Source: Gemmatimonas aurantiaca T-27 (lineage in GTDB: Bacteria > Gemmatimonadota > Gemmatimonadetes > Gemmatimonadales > Gemmatimonadaceae). From it: a stretch of 64,000 bases of DNA. Position 1 is the first letter of the stretch. Every line of letters begins with the position of its first letter. Below the pieces are notes generated by a model. That model did not search any database and was not told the origin of the DNA. It saw only the letters and a program-made list of their open reading frames with translations. This document shows positions 1 through 8,674 of the stretch, piece by piece. The translations under genes and the position numbers were made by a program. The DNA lies in NCBI RefSeq assembly GCF_000010305.1, contig NC_012489.1:620001-684000 (forward strand). The letters run 5' to 3'.

Positions 1-789
1 GATCCGCTTGAGCTCGAGCAAGGTGCGGTCGCGGTCGTTCCGCGCCATGATGATCTGTGCGCGCACATTGGCGAGCTGCGATTCCGCGCGGGTGACGTCG
101 AGGGCGATACCGACCCCCGCCTGCAACTGATCGCGCGCGATGCCCAGCAAGTCTGCGGCGAGCGTCGAATCCGCTCGACGAGCCGACAACTGCGCTTCGG
201 CCCGCGCGGCCCGCACATAGGTCGCGGCGGCGGCCGCCGCTGCGCCCTCGGCCTGGGCGTTCACCTCGGCGCCAGCGGCCGTGGTGCTGGCCTGCGCGGC
301 ACGCCAACTCCCCCATTTGCCCAGATCGAGCAGAGGCGCCTGCACACGGTACCGGAGGTCGATCGTGGGCACGGGGCCAAGCAGTTCACCGTCCGGCCGC
401 ATCATCGGCGCGCCAGTCACCGGATTGACGAACGAAAATCCGAAAGTGGCAGTATTGAGTGTTCTTTCTGACTGAATAATGGCGCCTGCAAGGTCTGGAA
501 ACAGAGCTCCTCTGCGTTGCGTGGCGCGTGCCGCGGCCTGTTCAACACGAGCCTTGGAGATGTCGATGGCCCCGTTTTGCTTGGCGGCCAGGCGCGCGGC
601 GTCTCCCAGCGTGATCCGGGTCTGGGCCTCGGCTTGTGAGCCACCAAGCGCCAGGAACAGGCCCGCGACGGTAGCCGCGACAATCCGGGCTCGTGAGGCA
701 GGGGCACGGCTTGAGCCGCGGCGCGGCCCGCCATGCCCCAATCGATCCGGGCCCGAATCGTCAGATGTTTGTAGAATGCTGTATGTCAT
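1..789 (-). CDS. TolC-family outer-membrane efflux protein (N-terminal part, cut by window edge)
   Basis: Reading the minus strand from the ATG at 789 gives 263 codons with no stop before the window edge, so the C-terminal part is missing. The protein starts with a basic stretch, then a hydrophobic segment (VAATVAGLFLALGGSQAEA) that fits a signal peptide ending near AEAQ. After it comes the pattern of TolC helices: ITLGDAARLA, then alanine-rich heptads and AGVGIALDVTRAESQLANV, a typical TolC coiled-coil segment. TolC-type proteins form the outer-membrane channel of tripartite efflux or type I secretion pumps. The gene starts 22 bases after the TetR gene and runs in the same direction, so the two are probably one operon with pump genes beyond the window. 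The start codon is the only ATG in frame but has no clear ribosome binding site. Confidence 0.85.
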   Translation of the reverse strand, partial: MTYSILQTSDDSGPDRLGHGGPRRGSSRAPASRARIVAATVAGLFLALGGSQAEAQTRITLGDAARLAAKQNGAIDISKARVEQAAARATQRRGALFPDLAGAIIQSERTLNTATFGFSFVNPVTGAPMMRPDGELLGPVPTIDLRYRVQAPLLDLGKWGSWRAAQASTTAAGAEVNAQAEGAAAAAAATYVRAARAEAQLSARRADSTLAADLLGIARDQLQAGVGIALDVTRAESQLANVRAQIIMARNDRDRTLLELKRI

Positions 790-811
790 GGAAGATTGAT
801 GGAATTTCCGC

Positions 812-1444
812 TCAGGGTTTGAGCGCGTGGAGGTAAAATCCGAGTATTTCGTCGAGGACCTGGTCGTCGGTGCCGAGCTGTGGGTGGAACGCCCGGTTGT
901 TGCACCAGGTGCTGTGGGAGATGAGGAGCGCGGAGTACATGCGGGCGGCCATGTGCGGATCGACCGGCCGGAATTCACCACGCGTGATCCCGCGTTCAAC
1001 GATGCTCGCCATCAGGCGTCGGCCACGCGCGATGACTTCGTCGGCGTAGAAGGCCATGAGATCGGGGAAATTCACGAGTTCGTCGTGCACGAGGCGCTTG
1101 AGCACGCGCACCCGGTCCGTCCGATGAAAATTCCACGACCTTGTGGCAAATTCTCGAATTTGTGACGCCGAACTGGCGTCTTTGTGCGCTTCTTGTGACG
1201 CCTCTGCTTCGCTCAATGCCACCACAATCGTGGTGCGCACCATTTCTCGGAATAACGCTTCCTTGTTCGGGAAGTAGAGATAAATGGTGCCTTTGGCGAC
1301 CTGAGCACGCTTGGCAATGTCATCGAGGCGTGTTCCCGCCAAGCCGCGCTCACCAAACTCGTGAAAGGCGGCGTCGATGATCTGTTGTGGTCGCTCTTCC
1401 GGCGCTCGTCGGCGCGTGGAAGGCGAGTCTGGAGCAAGAGTCAC
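812..1444 (-). CDS. TetR/AcrR-family transcriptional regulator
   Basis: The 210-residue product has a classical N-terminal TetR helix-turn-helix: IIDAAFHEFGERGLAGTRLDD, then IAKRAQVAKGTIYLYFPNKEAL at about residues 22-65, including the hallmark KGTIYLYFPNKE. The rest is a variable helical ligand-binding domain. It is probably the local repressor of an efflux operon, since the TolC-like gene follows on the same strand 22 bases downstream. An inverted repeat of operator type lies 20 bases before its start, so autoregulation is likely. The inducer cannot be predicted from sequence. Confidence 0.92.
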   Translation of the reverse strand: MTLAPDSPSTRRRAPEERPQQIIDAAFHEFGERGLAGTRLDDIAKRAQVAKGTIYLYFPNKEALFREMVRTTIVVALSEAEASQEAHKDASSASQIREFATRSWNFHRTDRVRVLKRLVHDELVNFPDLMAFYADEVIARGRRLMASIVERGITRGEFRPVDPHMAARMYSALLISHSTWCNNRAFHPQLGTDDQVLDEILGFYLHALKP

Positions 1445-1463
1445 GATGGTCTCGGCTGTTACT

Positions 1464-1479
1464 GACTGACTGGTCAGTC
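1464..1479. promoter_or_regulatory. Probable TetR operator upstream of the tetR-tolC operon
   Basis: GACTGA-CTGG-TCAGTC is a perfect 6-base inverted repeat with a 4-base spacer, 20 bases upstream of the TetR start. Its TGACTGnnTGGTCA look is common among operators of TetR regulators that control efflux genes. Binding by this regulator is inferred from position. Confidence 0.6.
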
Positions 1480-1570
1480 TGGAGACGAATCAATGCGATT
1501 CAGGTTTCGGACGCAAGTGGGGGATTGGCGGATGGATTTGGGCTTCTGGGAGATCCCGGGGGCCGCCTGC

Positions 1571-1727
1571 GGCGGCGATACCTGCAGGATCAACAGCCGG
1601 ATACCAGCATGATTGATCGTCAATGTTCACATTTTAAAAACACTAACAATACAGTATTAGAACATTCTGGTATATTTCGATTCCAATCATGCTGGTATCC
1701 GGCAGTTCATCCTGCAGGTATCGCGCC
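1571..1727. repeat. Long inverted repeat with AT-rich centre (MITE-like or giant hairpin)
   Basis: The left arm (1571-1615) and right arm (1684-1727) are near-perfect reverse complements over about 44 bases, with about two substitutions and one length difference. Both contain CCGGATACCAGCATGATTG and CCTGCAGGAT in the matching orientation. The 68-base centre is strikingly AT-rich compared with its surroundings. There is no open reading frame in it. It lies between the tetR promoter and the terminator of the downstream gene set. Confidence 0.85.
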
Positions 1728-1756
1728 CCAAAGGGGCGCCCCCCAGCACCACCACC

Positions 1757-1789
1757 AAACAAAACGGGCCCGGCAAACGCCGAGCCCGC
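1757..1789 (-). terminator. Rho-independent terminator of the polX-nth-cyclophilin run
   Basis: On the minus strand CGGGCTCGGC pairs with GCCGGGCCCG (one mismatch) around a GTTT loop and is followed by TTTTGTTT. It starts 24 bases after the stop of the small membrane protein gene. Confidence 0.8.
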
Positions 1790-1812
1790 TCATCACTCCA
1801 GCACGAAGCCGC

Positions 1813-2007
1813 TTAGCCGACCGAGGGAACCTCGATCACCAACGCGCTCGTGTGCTTCGCTTCGGCAGCATGGCCGGCGAACTTCGCGTTCGTCCACACC
1901 ACGATCCCGTACAGGATGGCACCGATGAAAATCGAGCCCCCGATGAGTCCCATGAACGCGGCGCCCATATCACTGCTCTGCGCGGCGTGCTTGTCGTGTC
2001 CAGCCAT
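1813..2007 (-). CDS. Small single-pass membrane protein of unknown function
   Basis: The 64-residue protein has one hydrophobic helix, GLIGGSIFIGAILYGIVVW, at about residues 20-38. It is flanked by a histidine/aspartate-rich N-terminus and an alanine-rich tail. It lies 23 bases after the cyclophilin gene on the same strand and just before a good terminator, which supports it as the last gene of that transcript. I do not recognise a family. No ribosome binding site is obvious, so the start is tentative. Confidence 0.6.
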   Translation of the reverse strand: MAGHDKHAAQSSDMGAAFMGLIGGSIFIGAILYGIVVWTNAKFAGHAAEAKHTSALVIEVPSVG

Positions 2008-2030
2008 GATCGGTGGTGTGAAAGGAAAAG

Positions 2031-2501
2031 TTAGTCGACGTCGGCCACGCGGACCGACACCATGTGGTCATTCTGCACGATCGTCGGCAGGATCTCCAGT
2101 CCCTCGGTCACCTGGCCGTACACCGTGTGCACGCCATTGAGGTGGCGCGTGTTGGACTCGCTCAGCACCAGAAAGAACTGGCTGCCGCCCGTATCGCGAC
2201 CCGCATGGGCCATCGAGAGCGCGCCAACCTTGTGCGTGTGCGGGTTGCCCTTTGTTTCGCACGGAATCTGCCAGCCCGGGCCGCCCGAACCGATACGACG
2301 ATCGCCTTCCGGCAGATCGCGCGACTGCGGGTCACCGCCCTGCACGACAAAGTCGGGGATCACGCGGTGGAACTTCACCCCGTCATAGAAACCCGAGTTG
2401 GCCAGCTTCTCGAAGTTCTCGACGGTCTTCGGCGCTTCTCCGGCGAACAGCTCGGCGGTCAGCGTCCCCTTATTGGTTTCGATCGTAGCGATTTTGGCCA
2501 C
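2031..2501 (-). CDS. Cyclophilin-type peptidyl-prolyl cis-trans isomerase
   Basis: This enzyme interconverts cis and trans prolyl bonds during protein folding. Diagnostic cyclophilin blocks are present: [39 protein letters not shown] and [14 protein letters not shown] place the start at the GTG at 2501 ([15 protein letters not shown], 156 residues). The longer reading frame upstream runs through the end of the nth gene and carries no cyclophilin sequence. There is no signal peptide from this start, so it should be cytoplasmic. It lies 55 bases after nth on the same strand. Confidence 0.9.
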   Translation of the reverse strand: MAKIATIETNKGTLTAELFAGEAPKTVENFEKLANSGFYDGVKFHRVIPDFVVQGGDPQSRDLPEGDRRIGSGGPGWQIPCETKGNPHTHKVGALSMAHAGRDTGGSQFFLVLSESNTRHLNGVHTVYGQVTEGLEILPTIVQNDHMVSVRVADVD

Positions 2502-2556
2502 GGATTTCTCGACGGTTGAAGGATCAGAACTATCTGTAAACCTATCCAACGACCCG

Positions 2557-3390
2557 TCAGGCGTCGATGCCCGCGCTGGGGCAAACGTCGGCCAGCACAC
2601 AGCGGTCGCAGGCGGGTTTTCTGGCGAAGCAGGTCCGGCGGCCATGCCAGATGAGCAAGTGGCTGAGTTGCGCCCACGCATCACGCGGAAAAAGCGGCAT
2701 GAGTTCCCGCTCGATCCCCACCGGGTCGGGTTCCCGGGTCAGTCCCAGCCGACGGGCCAGTCGTTGCACGTGGGTGTCCACCACAATGCCTTCGTTGATG
2801 CCAAAGGCATTGCCCAGAATGACGTTGGCTGTCTTGCGACCCACACCAGGCAGCGGCACCAATTCGGCGATGCTGCGTGGCACGTCGCCCGCATGGTCAC
2901 GCACGAGCGCCTTGGCCATGCCCACCAGGCTTTTGGCTTTCGCGCGGAAAAACCCCGTGGTCCGCACGATCTCTTCGACTTCTTCCAACGGCGCGTTGGC
3001 CAGCGTCTCCGGGTTCGGAAAACGGGCAAAGAGCGCAGGGGTGACCATGTTCACGCGCACGTCGGTGCACTGCGCCGACAGAATGGTGGCGCTCAACAAC
3101 TCGAACGCATTGCGGTGATCGAGTTCGCAGTGCGCATCAGGATAGGTCGCCTGCAGACGTTCGAGTACCACCGTGGCGATCGCCTGTTTGTCGGCCTTCG
3201 TCTTGGGGCTGCGGGCAACAGGTGCGGCACGCTGCGAGGGTTTCTGGCCCAGCGTCTTCGACGTGCGTCGTGGCTTGGGTGTGCCCGCACTGCGCACAGA
3301 TGTCCCGGACGGCACCGCGCCGCGTTTCGAGGCACCGGGCTTTTTCACCGACAAGGGTTGCCGAGGCCCGCCTCCGGTTGCTCGCGCCAT
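2557..3390 (-). CDS. nth: Endonuclease III (bifunctional DNA N-glycosylase/AP lyase)
   Basis: Nth removes oxidised pyrimidines in base-excision repair. The 277-residue product has the helix-hairpin-helix [10 protein letters not shown] with catalytic Lys186, catalytic Asp205 in VVDTHV, and the [4Fe-4S] cluster cysteines 254, 261, 264 and 270 with the expected C-x6-C-x2-C-x5-C spacing. Before the catalytic fold there is an unusual basic, proline/serine-rich extension of about 65 residues, absent from the roughly 210-residue E. coli enzyme. It may be a disordered DNA-binding tail. I start at the ATG at 3390, eight bases after the polX stop. Upstream in-frame sequence overlaps polX and looks non-coding. 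Confidence 0.93.
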   Translation of the reverse strand: MARATGGGPRQPLSVKKPGASKRGAVPSGTSVRSAGTPKPRRTSKTLGQKPSQRAAPVARSPKTKADKQAIATVVLERLQATYPDAHCELDHRNAFELLSATILSAQCTDVRVNMVTPALFARFPNPETLANAPLEEVEEIVRTTGFFRAKAKSLVGMAKALVRDHAGDVPRSIAELVPLPGVGRKTANVILGNAFGINEGIVVDTHVQRLARRLGLTREPDPVGIERELMPLFPRDAWAQLSHLLIWHGRRTCFARKPACDRCVLADVCPSAGIDA

Positions 3391-3398
3391 GCTGGCGG

Positions 3399-5177
3399 CT
3401 ATGCGATCAGCGACGCCCGTCGCGCACGCGCAAAAGCGAGCACGTCGTCGGCGGAGCGGGCGTTGAGCACGTTGGCTGGCGAAAGCCATCCCTTGCGGGC
3501 CGTGGCCACACCCAGCTCGAGATTCTCGAATCCCTGCGGGGAGTGTGCGTCGGGGCCGATGCTGACCAGTGTTCCATGCTCGCGGGCGACGCGGCAGGCC
3601 CGCCAATCGATATCGAGCCGATGCGGATCCGCATTGAGCTCCACTGCGACGCCCACTTCACCGGCCTTGGCGATGACGGCATCGAGGTCGATGGCATAGG
3701 GTTCACGGGTGAGCAGCAGTCGACCCGTGGGATGACCGAGGATGGTGAGGTGCGGATCGTCGAGCGCCTTGAGCACACGATCGGTCATCTGTCGCTCGTT
3801 CATGCCATAGCGCGAGTGGATCGACCCGATCACGAAGTCGAAACGATCGAGGAAGGCCGCATCATAGTCGACGCGTCCACACGGCAGGATATCGGCTTCG
3901 ATGCCTTTGAGCACCCGGAAGTCGACGCCTTCAGCGGCATACCGGGCATTCAGCACATCGATTTCGTCGTGCTGCTGCAGGATCGCATCGCGCGCCAGAC
4001 CGCCCGCGTACGTGTTGGACTGCGAGTGATCGGACACGCCGAGATAGCGTAGACCACGCGCCCGGGCCGCGGCGGCCATCTGTTCGATGGTGGCACCGCC
4101 ATCGCTGTACTGTGAGTGGCAGTGGAGTGCGCCCACGAGATCCCGCTCGGTGATCAGCTCTGGGAGATGATCGGCTTCGGCAGCGCCAATCTCGCCAGTG
4201 GCTTCACGCAACTCGGGTGGCACGAACGCGAGCCCGAGTCGGGCGTACAGCGCGGCTTCGTCGGCGACGGGGATCACGTCACCATTGGCATCGCGCAGTT
4301 CATCGCCCGTCAGCGAGAACCCACGTTGCGTGGCGAGTGCGATGAGCTCGTTGACGTGCGTGGCACTGCCCGTGGCGCGCCACCAGGCGAGCACGAATTG
4401 TTCGGGGCGCACGCAGTGCAGGTCCACATGAGCACCGTCTTCGAAACGCAGCGCGATGGTTCGTCCACCGCCGCCGAGCACTTCCCGCACGCCACGCAAT
4501 TGCGACAGCGTGGTCGCGACGACACTCGGACTGCCGCGCACGGCCGCCACGAGATCGATATCCCGTACCACTTCCATGCGGCGCCGGATGGAGCCGGCGA
4601 TTTCGAGCTGCAGCACATCCGGGTGTGCGCGCAGAGCCTCGGCGATGCGCGCCGCTTCTGCGCGTCCATGCTGCCACAGCACGGCGGCGCCCGTCGCGCG
4701 CAGGTCCGCGATGCCCTTGAGGATGCGTTCCGCTGTGCGTTCCCCGAAGCGGGGCAAGGCGGCCAGACGGCCATTCCGTGCGACCTCCTCGAGCTCCATG
4801 ACGGAGTCGATATCGAGACCATCGTGGATGGCGCGAATGCGGGCCGGACCAAGCCCCGGGATGCGCAGCATTTCGAGCAGGCCTTCAGGCGTTTCTTCCT
4901 GCAGGCGCTCGAGCAGTTCGGAGCTGTTCGACTCCGTGAGATCCCGCAGCACCACCAGCGCTTCGTCGCTCAGCGACTCGACGAGCGTCCCAGTTGCCGG
5001 CGCCGAACCGGACGCGGCGGACAGTATCGGCAGTATCTCGCCCAACGGCGCATCCGCGAAGCCACCCACGACCCGCGCGGCCGTCTGCATGCCACGCACG
5101 CGCGCCTTGTCGGCGTTGTGCAATTCCAGCAGGGTGGCGATGCTGGTGAGGACGTGGGCGGCGGTCCGGCAGTGCAT
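3399..5177 (-). CDS. polX: DNA polymerase X with C-terminal PHP domain
   Basis: The 592-residue protein matches the bacterial PolX layout. Helix-hairpin-helix segments (IPGLGPARIRAIH, LPRFGERTAERIL) occupy about residues 100-155. The family X nucleotidyltransferase palm is at about 195-260 with GSIRRR and catalytic Asp206, Asp208 and Asp252. A PHP domain starts near 348 with HCHSQYSDG, followed by GVSDHS, GIEADIL, GSIHSR, LNADPHRLD and GPDAHS. The PHP metal ligands look complete, so 3'-5' exonuclease activity is plausible. The family works in gap-filling base-excision repair. It is followed directly by nth, which supports a repair operon. Confidence 0.95.
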   Translation of the reverse strand: MHCRTAAHVLTSIATLLELHNADKARVRGMQTAARVVGGFADAPLGEILPILSAASGSAPATGTLVESLSDEALVVLRDLTESNSSELLERLQEETPEGLLEMLRIPGLGPARIRAIHDGLDIDSVMELEEVARNGRLAALPRFGERTAERILKGIADLRATGAAVLWQHGRAEAARIAEALRAHPDVLQLEIAGSIRRRMEVVRDIDLVAAVRGSPSVVATTLSQLRGVREVLGGGGRTIALRFEDGAHVDLHCVRPEQFVLAWWRATGSATHVNELIALATQRGFSLTGDELRDANGDVIPVADEAALYARLGLAFVPPELREATGEIGAAEADHLPELITERDLVGALHCHSQYSDGGATIEQMAAAARARGLRYLGVSDHSQSNTYAGGLARDAILQQHDEIDVLNARYAAEGVDFRVLKGIEADILPCGRVDYDAAFLDRFDFVIGSIHSRYGMNERQMTDRVLKALDDPHLTILGHPTGRLLLTREPYAIDLDAVIAKAGEVGVAVELNADPHRLDIDWRACRVAREHGTLVSIGPDAHSPQGFENLELGVATARKGWLSPANVLNARSADDVLAFARARRASLIA

Positions 5178-5192
5178 CCCGCAATCTAGCGG

Positions 5193-5254
5193 ACGCCGAC
5201 GCTTCCGGCGTTGCGGTCTTCGGGTACGGCGCTCCGTCTTCGGCGCGCCGTACC
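5193..5254. other. Two tandem hairpins between hydrolase-side genes and polX
   Basis: ACGCCG/CGGCGT (5193-5211) and a perfect ten-base stem GGTACGGCGC/GCGCCGTACC (5223-5254) lie in the 97-base gap before polX. There is no run of T on either strand, so a simple Rho-independent terminator is unlikely. An attenuator or RNA-processing role is possible. Confidence 0.5.
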
Positions 5255-5274
5255 ACCTGGCCTGCGAGGAGCGC

Positions 5275-5730
5275 TCAGCTCTCGATGCCCGCCTGGAACT
5301 TCATCTGGCGGATCAGGGTCATCATCTCGTTTTCCGTGAGATCCAGCTCATGCTGGCCGGCGGCCGGGTCGAGCAGGCCGGTGCGCATGCCCACAGCCAC
5401 GCGATTCTGGTAGCGCACCTTGGCCAGCAATTCCATGGTGAGCTGACGCAATCCGTGGTACTTCCGCTTCTCGGCATTGGCGCGACGATAGCGCTGGGCC
5501 AATTCTTCCAGTTGCAGGTCACGGGCGCGTCGCAACACGTCGTCCGTGGTACGGCCTGGAAGCACACTGCGGTCGGGAATGCCGTTGTTTTCCCAACCAC
5601 TTTCGGCAAAAAACAGACGACCCACGTATTCGACGCCGTCGTGTGACGTGTGGAGCGTGACACGGACTTCCCGGTCATCGACCGGGATGGTGCCAAGTGG
5701 GGTTTGGACGATTGGACTGCGTGACGCCAT
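5275..5730 (-). CDS. Conserved-looking hypothetical protein
   Basis: The 151-residue product begins MASRSPIVQTPLG and has no signal peptide or membrane segment. The N-terminal half looks beta-rich (REVRVTLHTSHDGVEYVGRL). The C-terminal half is charged and helical (LQLEELAQRYRRANAEKRKY). I recognise no family. I prefer the ATG at 5730 because GGAG lies about ten bases upstream. A TTG start at 5748 is possible. It follows the alpha/beta hydrolase gene closely and probably shares its transcript. Confidence 0.7.
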   Translation of the reverse strand: MASRSPIVQTPLGTIPVDDREVRVTLHTSHDGVEYVGRLFFAESGWENNGIPDRSVLPGRTTDDVLRRARDLQLEELAQRYRRANAEKRKYHGLRQLTMELLAKVRYQNRVAVGMRTGLLDPAAGQHELDLTENEMMTLIRQMKFQAGIES

Positions 5731-5763
5731 TGGATGGGCTCCAACCAACGTGATGCGAATCGG

Positions 5764-6612
5764 CTACGGCTCGGTGGTCTCGGCCAGGAATGTTTGCATC
5801 ACCGCAAACAGCTCTTCCGGCTGCTCGACGTAGGGCACATGCCCACATGCGTCGAGGACCACGAACCGAGCACCCAGACACTCTGCGACCGCAGCGGCCG
5901 ATTCGAGTGGGATGGGGTCCGAGTTCCCGTGAAGGACGAGCGCCGGGCAGTCCACGGCACAAATCGCATCCCGAAGATCAAAATCCCCGAGACTGTTCCA
6001 GATGGACTGCTGAACTTTGCCCGTCACTCGGAAGGGCGTCAACGCCGTGGCATTCCGGGGATCATGGAAATAGCCCGCAACGCTGAGCTCGAAGCTCCGC
6101 TGCCGGTAGGCGTCCGGGTCGCGCTCCCGCAGTCCCGATGCGGCGAGTTCGGCACGCATGCCCTGAATGACTTCCCCCCGTCCGCGCGCGGCCAGTGCCT
6201 CTTCGAACTGGGTCCGCCAAGCCCGGGTGATCGGCGCCGGCGAGATCAGCACCATCCGTGCAGGGGCAGGCAGAGACGGGTCCTGTGTACACCTTATGGC
6301 GTACAGCATGGCCAGCATCGCTCCCCACGAGTACCCGATCAGTGTTGGCGGCACGAGCCCGAACTCCCTGATCAGCGTGCCGAGATCAGCGACCTGCGTT
6401 TCCCAGGTGATGGGCGTCGGGTCGTCGGTCTTCGATTGCCCCCCACCGCGCTGGTCGTAGGTGTAGACGCGGTGGTTCTCGGCCAGCGCCAACATCTGCG
6501 GATACAGGTAGTCGTGATGCGCACCCGGACCGCCGTGGAGCAGCAGAACCGGAGGCGCATCGACCGGGCCGTCGATGCGGTAGTACAGCGAGGTGGAGAC
6601 AGAGAAAGGCAT
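5764..6612 (-). CDS. Alpha/beta hydrolase, proline iminopeptidase-like (S33)
   Basis: From the ATG at 6612 the product has 282 residues (MPFSVSTSLYYRIDG). It carries the S33 signature LLLHGGPG (oxyanion region), the nucleophile elbow GYSWGAML, an acid in LHGNSDPI and a terminal histidine in ACGHVPYVEQP, which together make a complete catalytic triad. Proline iminopeptidases cleave N-terminal proline, but many relatives hydrolyse other esters or amides, so the substrate is open. The frame stays open upstream through a tandem repeat that would encode proline/alanine/valine-rich sequence. I regard that as repeat DNA rather than protein. Confidence 0.85.
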   Translation of the reverse strand: MPFSVSTSLYYRIDGPVDAPPVLLLHGGPGAHHDYLYPQMLALAENHRVYTYDQRGGGQSKTDDPTPITWETQVADLGTLIREFGLVPPTLIGYSWGAMLAMLYAIRCTQDPSLPAPARMVLISPAPITRAWRTQFEEALAARGRGEVIQGMRAELAASGLRERDPDAYRQRSFELSVAGYFHDPRNATALTPFRVTGKVQQSIWNSLGDFDLRDAICAVDCPALVLHGNSDPIPLESAAAVAECLGARFVVLDACGHVPYVEQPEELFAVMQTFLAETTEP

Positions 6613-6613
6613 G

Positions 6614-6746
6614 GGAACTGCAGAAGCTGGAGGGACAGGAGCAGGAACTGCAGAAGCGGGAGGGACGGGAGCTGGACCGACGGGAGCTGGGGAAACGGGA
6701 GCTGGGGAAACGGGAGCTGGAGAAACGGGAGCTGGACCCACGGGGC
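6614..6746. repeat. 15-base tandem repeats, cluster A
   Basis: Degenerate 15-base units of the form ACGGGAGCTGGrnnn repeat about eight times (for example GGAAACGGGAGCTGG twice in succession). They abut the start codon of the S33 hydrolase and leave no room for a normal ribosome binding site. Confidence 0.85.
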
Positions 6747-6876
6747 ACAACGGCAGCAGGCTGCACGACCCCGTACCTCTCACCCGTGACTTCCAACATA
6801 CCCGGACGACGTCTTCGGAGCGGCGTGCGCGCACACCGGTGCTAGCTTCCACATAAGGCCCTCCCGCTTGAACGCG

Positions 6877-6986
6877 TAGTTCCAGCTTCCGTAGTCCCAG
6901 CTCCCGTTTCTCCAGCTCCCGTAGGTCCAGCTTCCGTCGTTCCAGCCCCCGTCCCCCCAGCTTCCGTCGGTCCAGCTCCCGCTCCT
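6877..6986. repeat. 15-base tandem repeats, cluster B (inverted relative to cluster A)
   Basis: The same 15-base unit appears here in the opposite orientation, as CCAGCTCCCGTnnnn and variants, about seven times. The two clusters flank about 130 bases of ordinary sequence and lie between the divergent hydrolase and HEAT-repeat genes. Confidence 0.85.
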
Positions 6987-7020
6987 CCGCTCCGCCCCCC
7001 GCCCCCTCGCAGTTCCGTCC

Positions 7021-8646
7021 ATGCCCCCTCTCGGTTACCGCCGCTCCACTCCGTCAGCATCTGCCGCCGAAAGCGGCGCGTTTCGGGCCGTTCCTGATGG
7101 CCGGGCCGCGCGTGGCACGATGCGGGCGCTGGCGTTGCTGGTCGATCGTATCGTCACGCTCGGTACGTCGGGAGCGTCCGATATGCCCGAGCGCGCCGCG
7201 GTGCGGGATGCGTTGCGGTTGCTGGCCGCACGGATCCGCGAGGGAGCCATGCTGTGTCGCATCATCGACGGACAGTTTGTGTTGGCCGGTGAAGCAGTGG
7301 ATCGGGGACTCACGCGCGACGATCCACTGCTGGCCGGACTGTTGCAACGGTGTTTTGTGCATGGAGTGGGCGGTATCACCGTCCGACAGGGTGCCGCGCC
7401 CGGTGAGCTGTTCACGCTCGCCTCGATGTTGGCTTCGGCCCCTCGGGGAGATGACGTCGTGCCGTTTTCCTCGGACACGCCGACGACGTTGAGCAGCATC
7501 GGCGCCGAGCCCTTGCCGCGTGAATTGCTGCGCTCGTGGAGTGTGTTGGTGACGCCGGCGGAGCGTCCCACGGCGCACCTGCTGCTCACGCCCGCTGAAG
7601 GCCTGGCCGCGATCAGTGCCACGATGGCGGACGGCGCGGGTGCGTCACCGACTGTGGTCGCGCTCACTCGGCTCGCGTCATCACACAGCGACGAAGCGGC
7701 CAACGCCGCGGTCGATCAGCTCGTGCAACTGCTCGACGATGCCGAACTGCGTGGTGAGGCACGCGTGGTGGAAGGGATCGCGCGTGCCTGCATGGCACAA
7801 TTGCATGCCGTGGGTTCTGGCAGCACACGGCTTGCCCTCGAACGGCTGCTACGACGTCTGCAGCATCGACGTACGCTGGAGTTGTTGGGCGAACGACTGC
7901 CTGAGGTCCCGGATCGTCTGCAGTTGCTCACGCTGTTCGCACGGGCTGGGGAAATCGCCGTCGAGATTCTGGTGAACCAGCTCATGCGCGTGCAGGATGC
8001 CACCGCGCGCCGTGCCTATTTCGACAGCATCGTCTCCCTCGATCTGGGGGCCACGCTGCTGTTCGAGCTGGTGCGGGATCCGCGGTGGTTCGTGGTGCGC
8101 AATGCGGTGGCGTTGCTGGGGGAGATGGGGGTTGAGCACGCCGACATTGCCATGTTGCCGCTGGTTGCCCATGAGGATGATCGGATCCGCATTGCGGTGT
8201 CGCGATCGCTGTTGCGACTGGGCACCGTGAAAGCGCTGGCGGGTTTGCATGGTCTCATCGACGACCGCAACGCCGAGGTGCGTCGCATTGCGGCCGCGGC
8301 GTACGGTCTGACATCGACCGCCAGTGGCAGTGTCCGCCCGCCCGCGGCGCGGCTCGCCATGGCGCTCGAACGGGAGACGGACGAAGACGTCGCCCTCGAG
8401 ATGTTGGCCTCATTGGGACGACTGGGATCGGCTGACGCCGTTCAGCGGCTGCTGCGCATTGCCCTGCCGCCACAGCAACCGCAGGATGGCACCGAGCGTC
8501 CTGCACCACGAGAATCGTATCTGCGCGTGGCAGCTATCGAGTCCCTGATACGCGCACGAGGGCAGGCGGTGGTGCCTGCCCTCGAAGGCCTGAAAAACGA
8601 TCCCGATCCCGATGTGGCAGCGGCCGCCAAACGCATGGATGCGTAG
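7021..8646 (+). CDS. HEAT-repeat protein
   Basis: The long open frame encodes up to 541 residues. The C-terminal half is built of helical pairs typical of HEAT repeats: FVVRNAVALLGEMGVEHADIAMLPLV, DRIRIAVSRSLLRLGTVKALAGL, AEVRRIAAAAYGL and VALEMLASLGRLGSADAVQRLL. The N-terminal part (about 35-180) has no recognised domain. There is no signal peptide or membrane span, so a cytoplasmic scaffold is the simplest guess. The start is uncertain: the ATG at 7021 follows repeat DNA, and an ATG at 7120 (MRALALLVDRIV) may be the true start. Confidence 0.75.
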   Translation: MPPLGYRRSTPSASAAESGAFRAVPDGRAARGTMRALALLVDRIVTLGTSGASDMPERAAVRDALRLLAARIREGAMLCRIIDGQFVLAGEAVDRGLTRDDPLLAGLLQRCFVHGVGGITVRQGAAPGELFTLASMLASAPRGDDVVPFSSDTPTTLSSIGAEPLPRELLRSWSVLVTPAERPTAHLLLTPAEGLAAISATMADGAGASPTVVALTRLASSHSDEAANAAVDQLVQLLDDAELRGEARVVEGIARACMAQLHAVGSGSTRLALERLLRRLQHRRTLELLGERLPEVPDRLQLLTLFARAGEIAVEILVNQLMRVQDATARRAYFDSIVSLDLGATLLFELVRDPRWFVVRNAVALLGEMGVEHADIAMLPLVAHEDDRIRIAVSRSLLRLGTVKALAGLHGLIDDRNAEVRRIAAAAYGLTSTASGSVRPPAARLAMALERETDEDVALEMLASLGRLGSADAVQRLLRIALPPQQPQDGTERPAPRESYLRVAAIESLIRARGQAVVPALEGLKNDPDPDVAAAAKRMDA

Positions 8647-8674
8647 GCTGACGCGATGAGATCCAGCGTGTGTC

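Noticed and set aside
2502-2684. N-terminal extension of the cyclophilin frame
   Set aside because: It overlaps the end of nth, shows no cyclophilin sequence, and a GTG at 2501 fits the domain start.
6613-6852. Proline/alanine-rich N-terminus on the S33 hydrolase
   Set aside because: It is encoded entirely by the 15-base tandem repeat, which also occurs in inverse orientation outside any gene.
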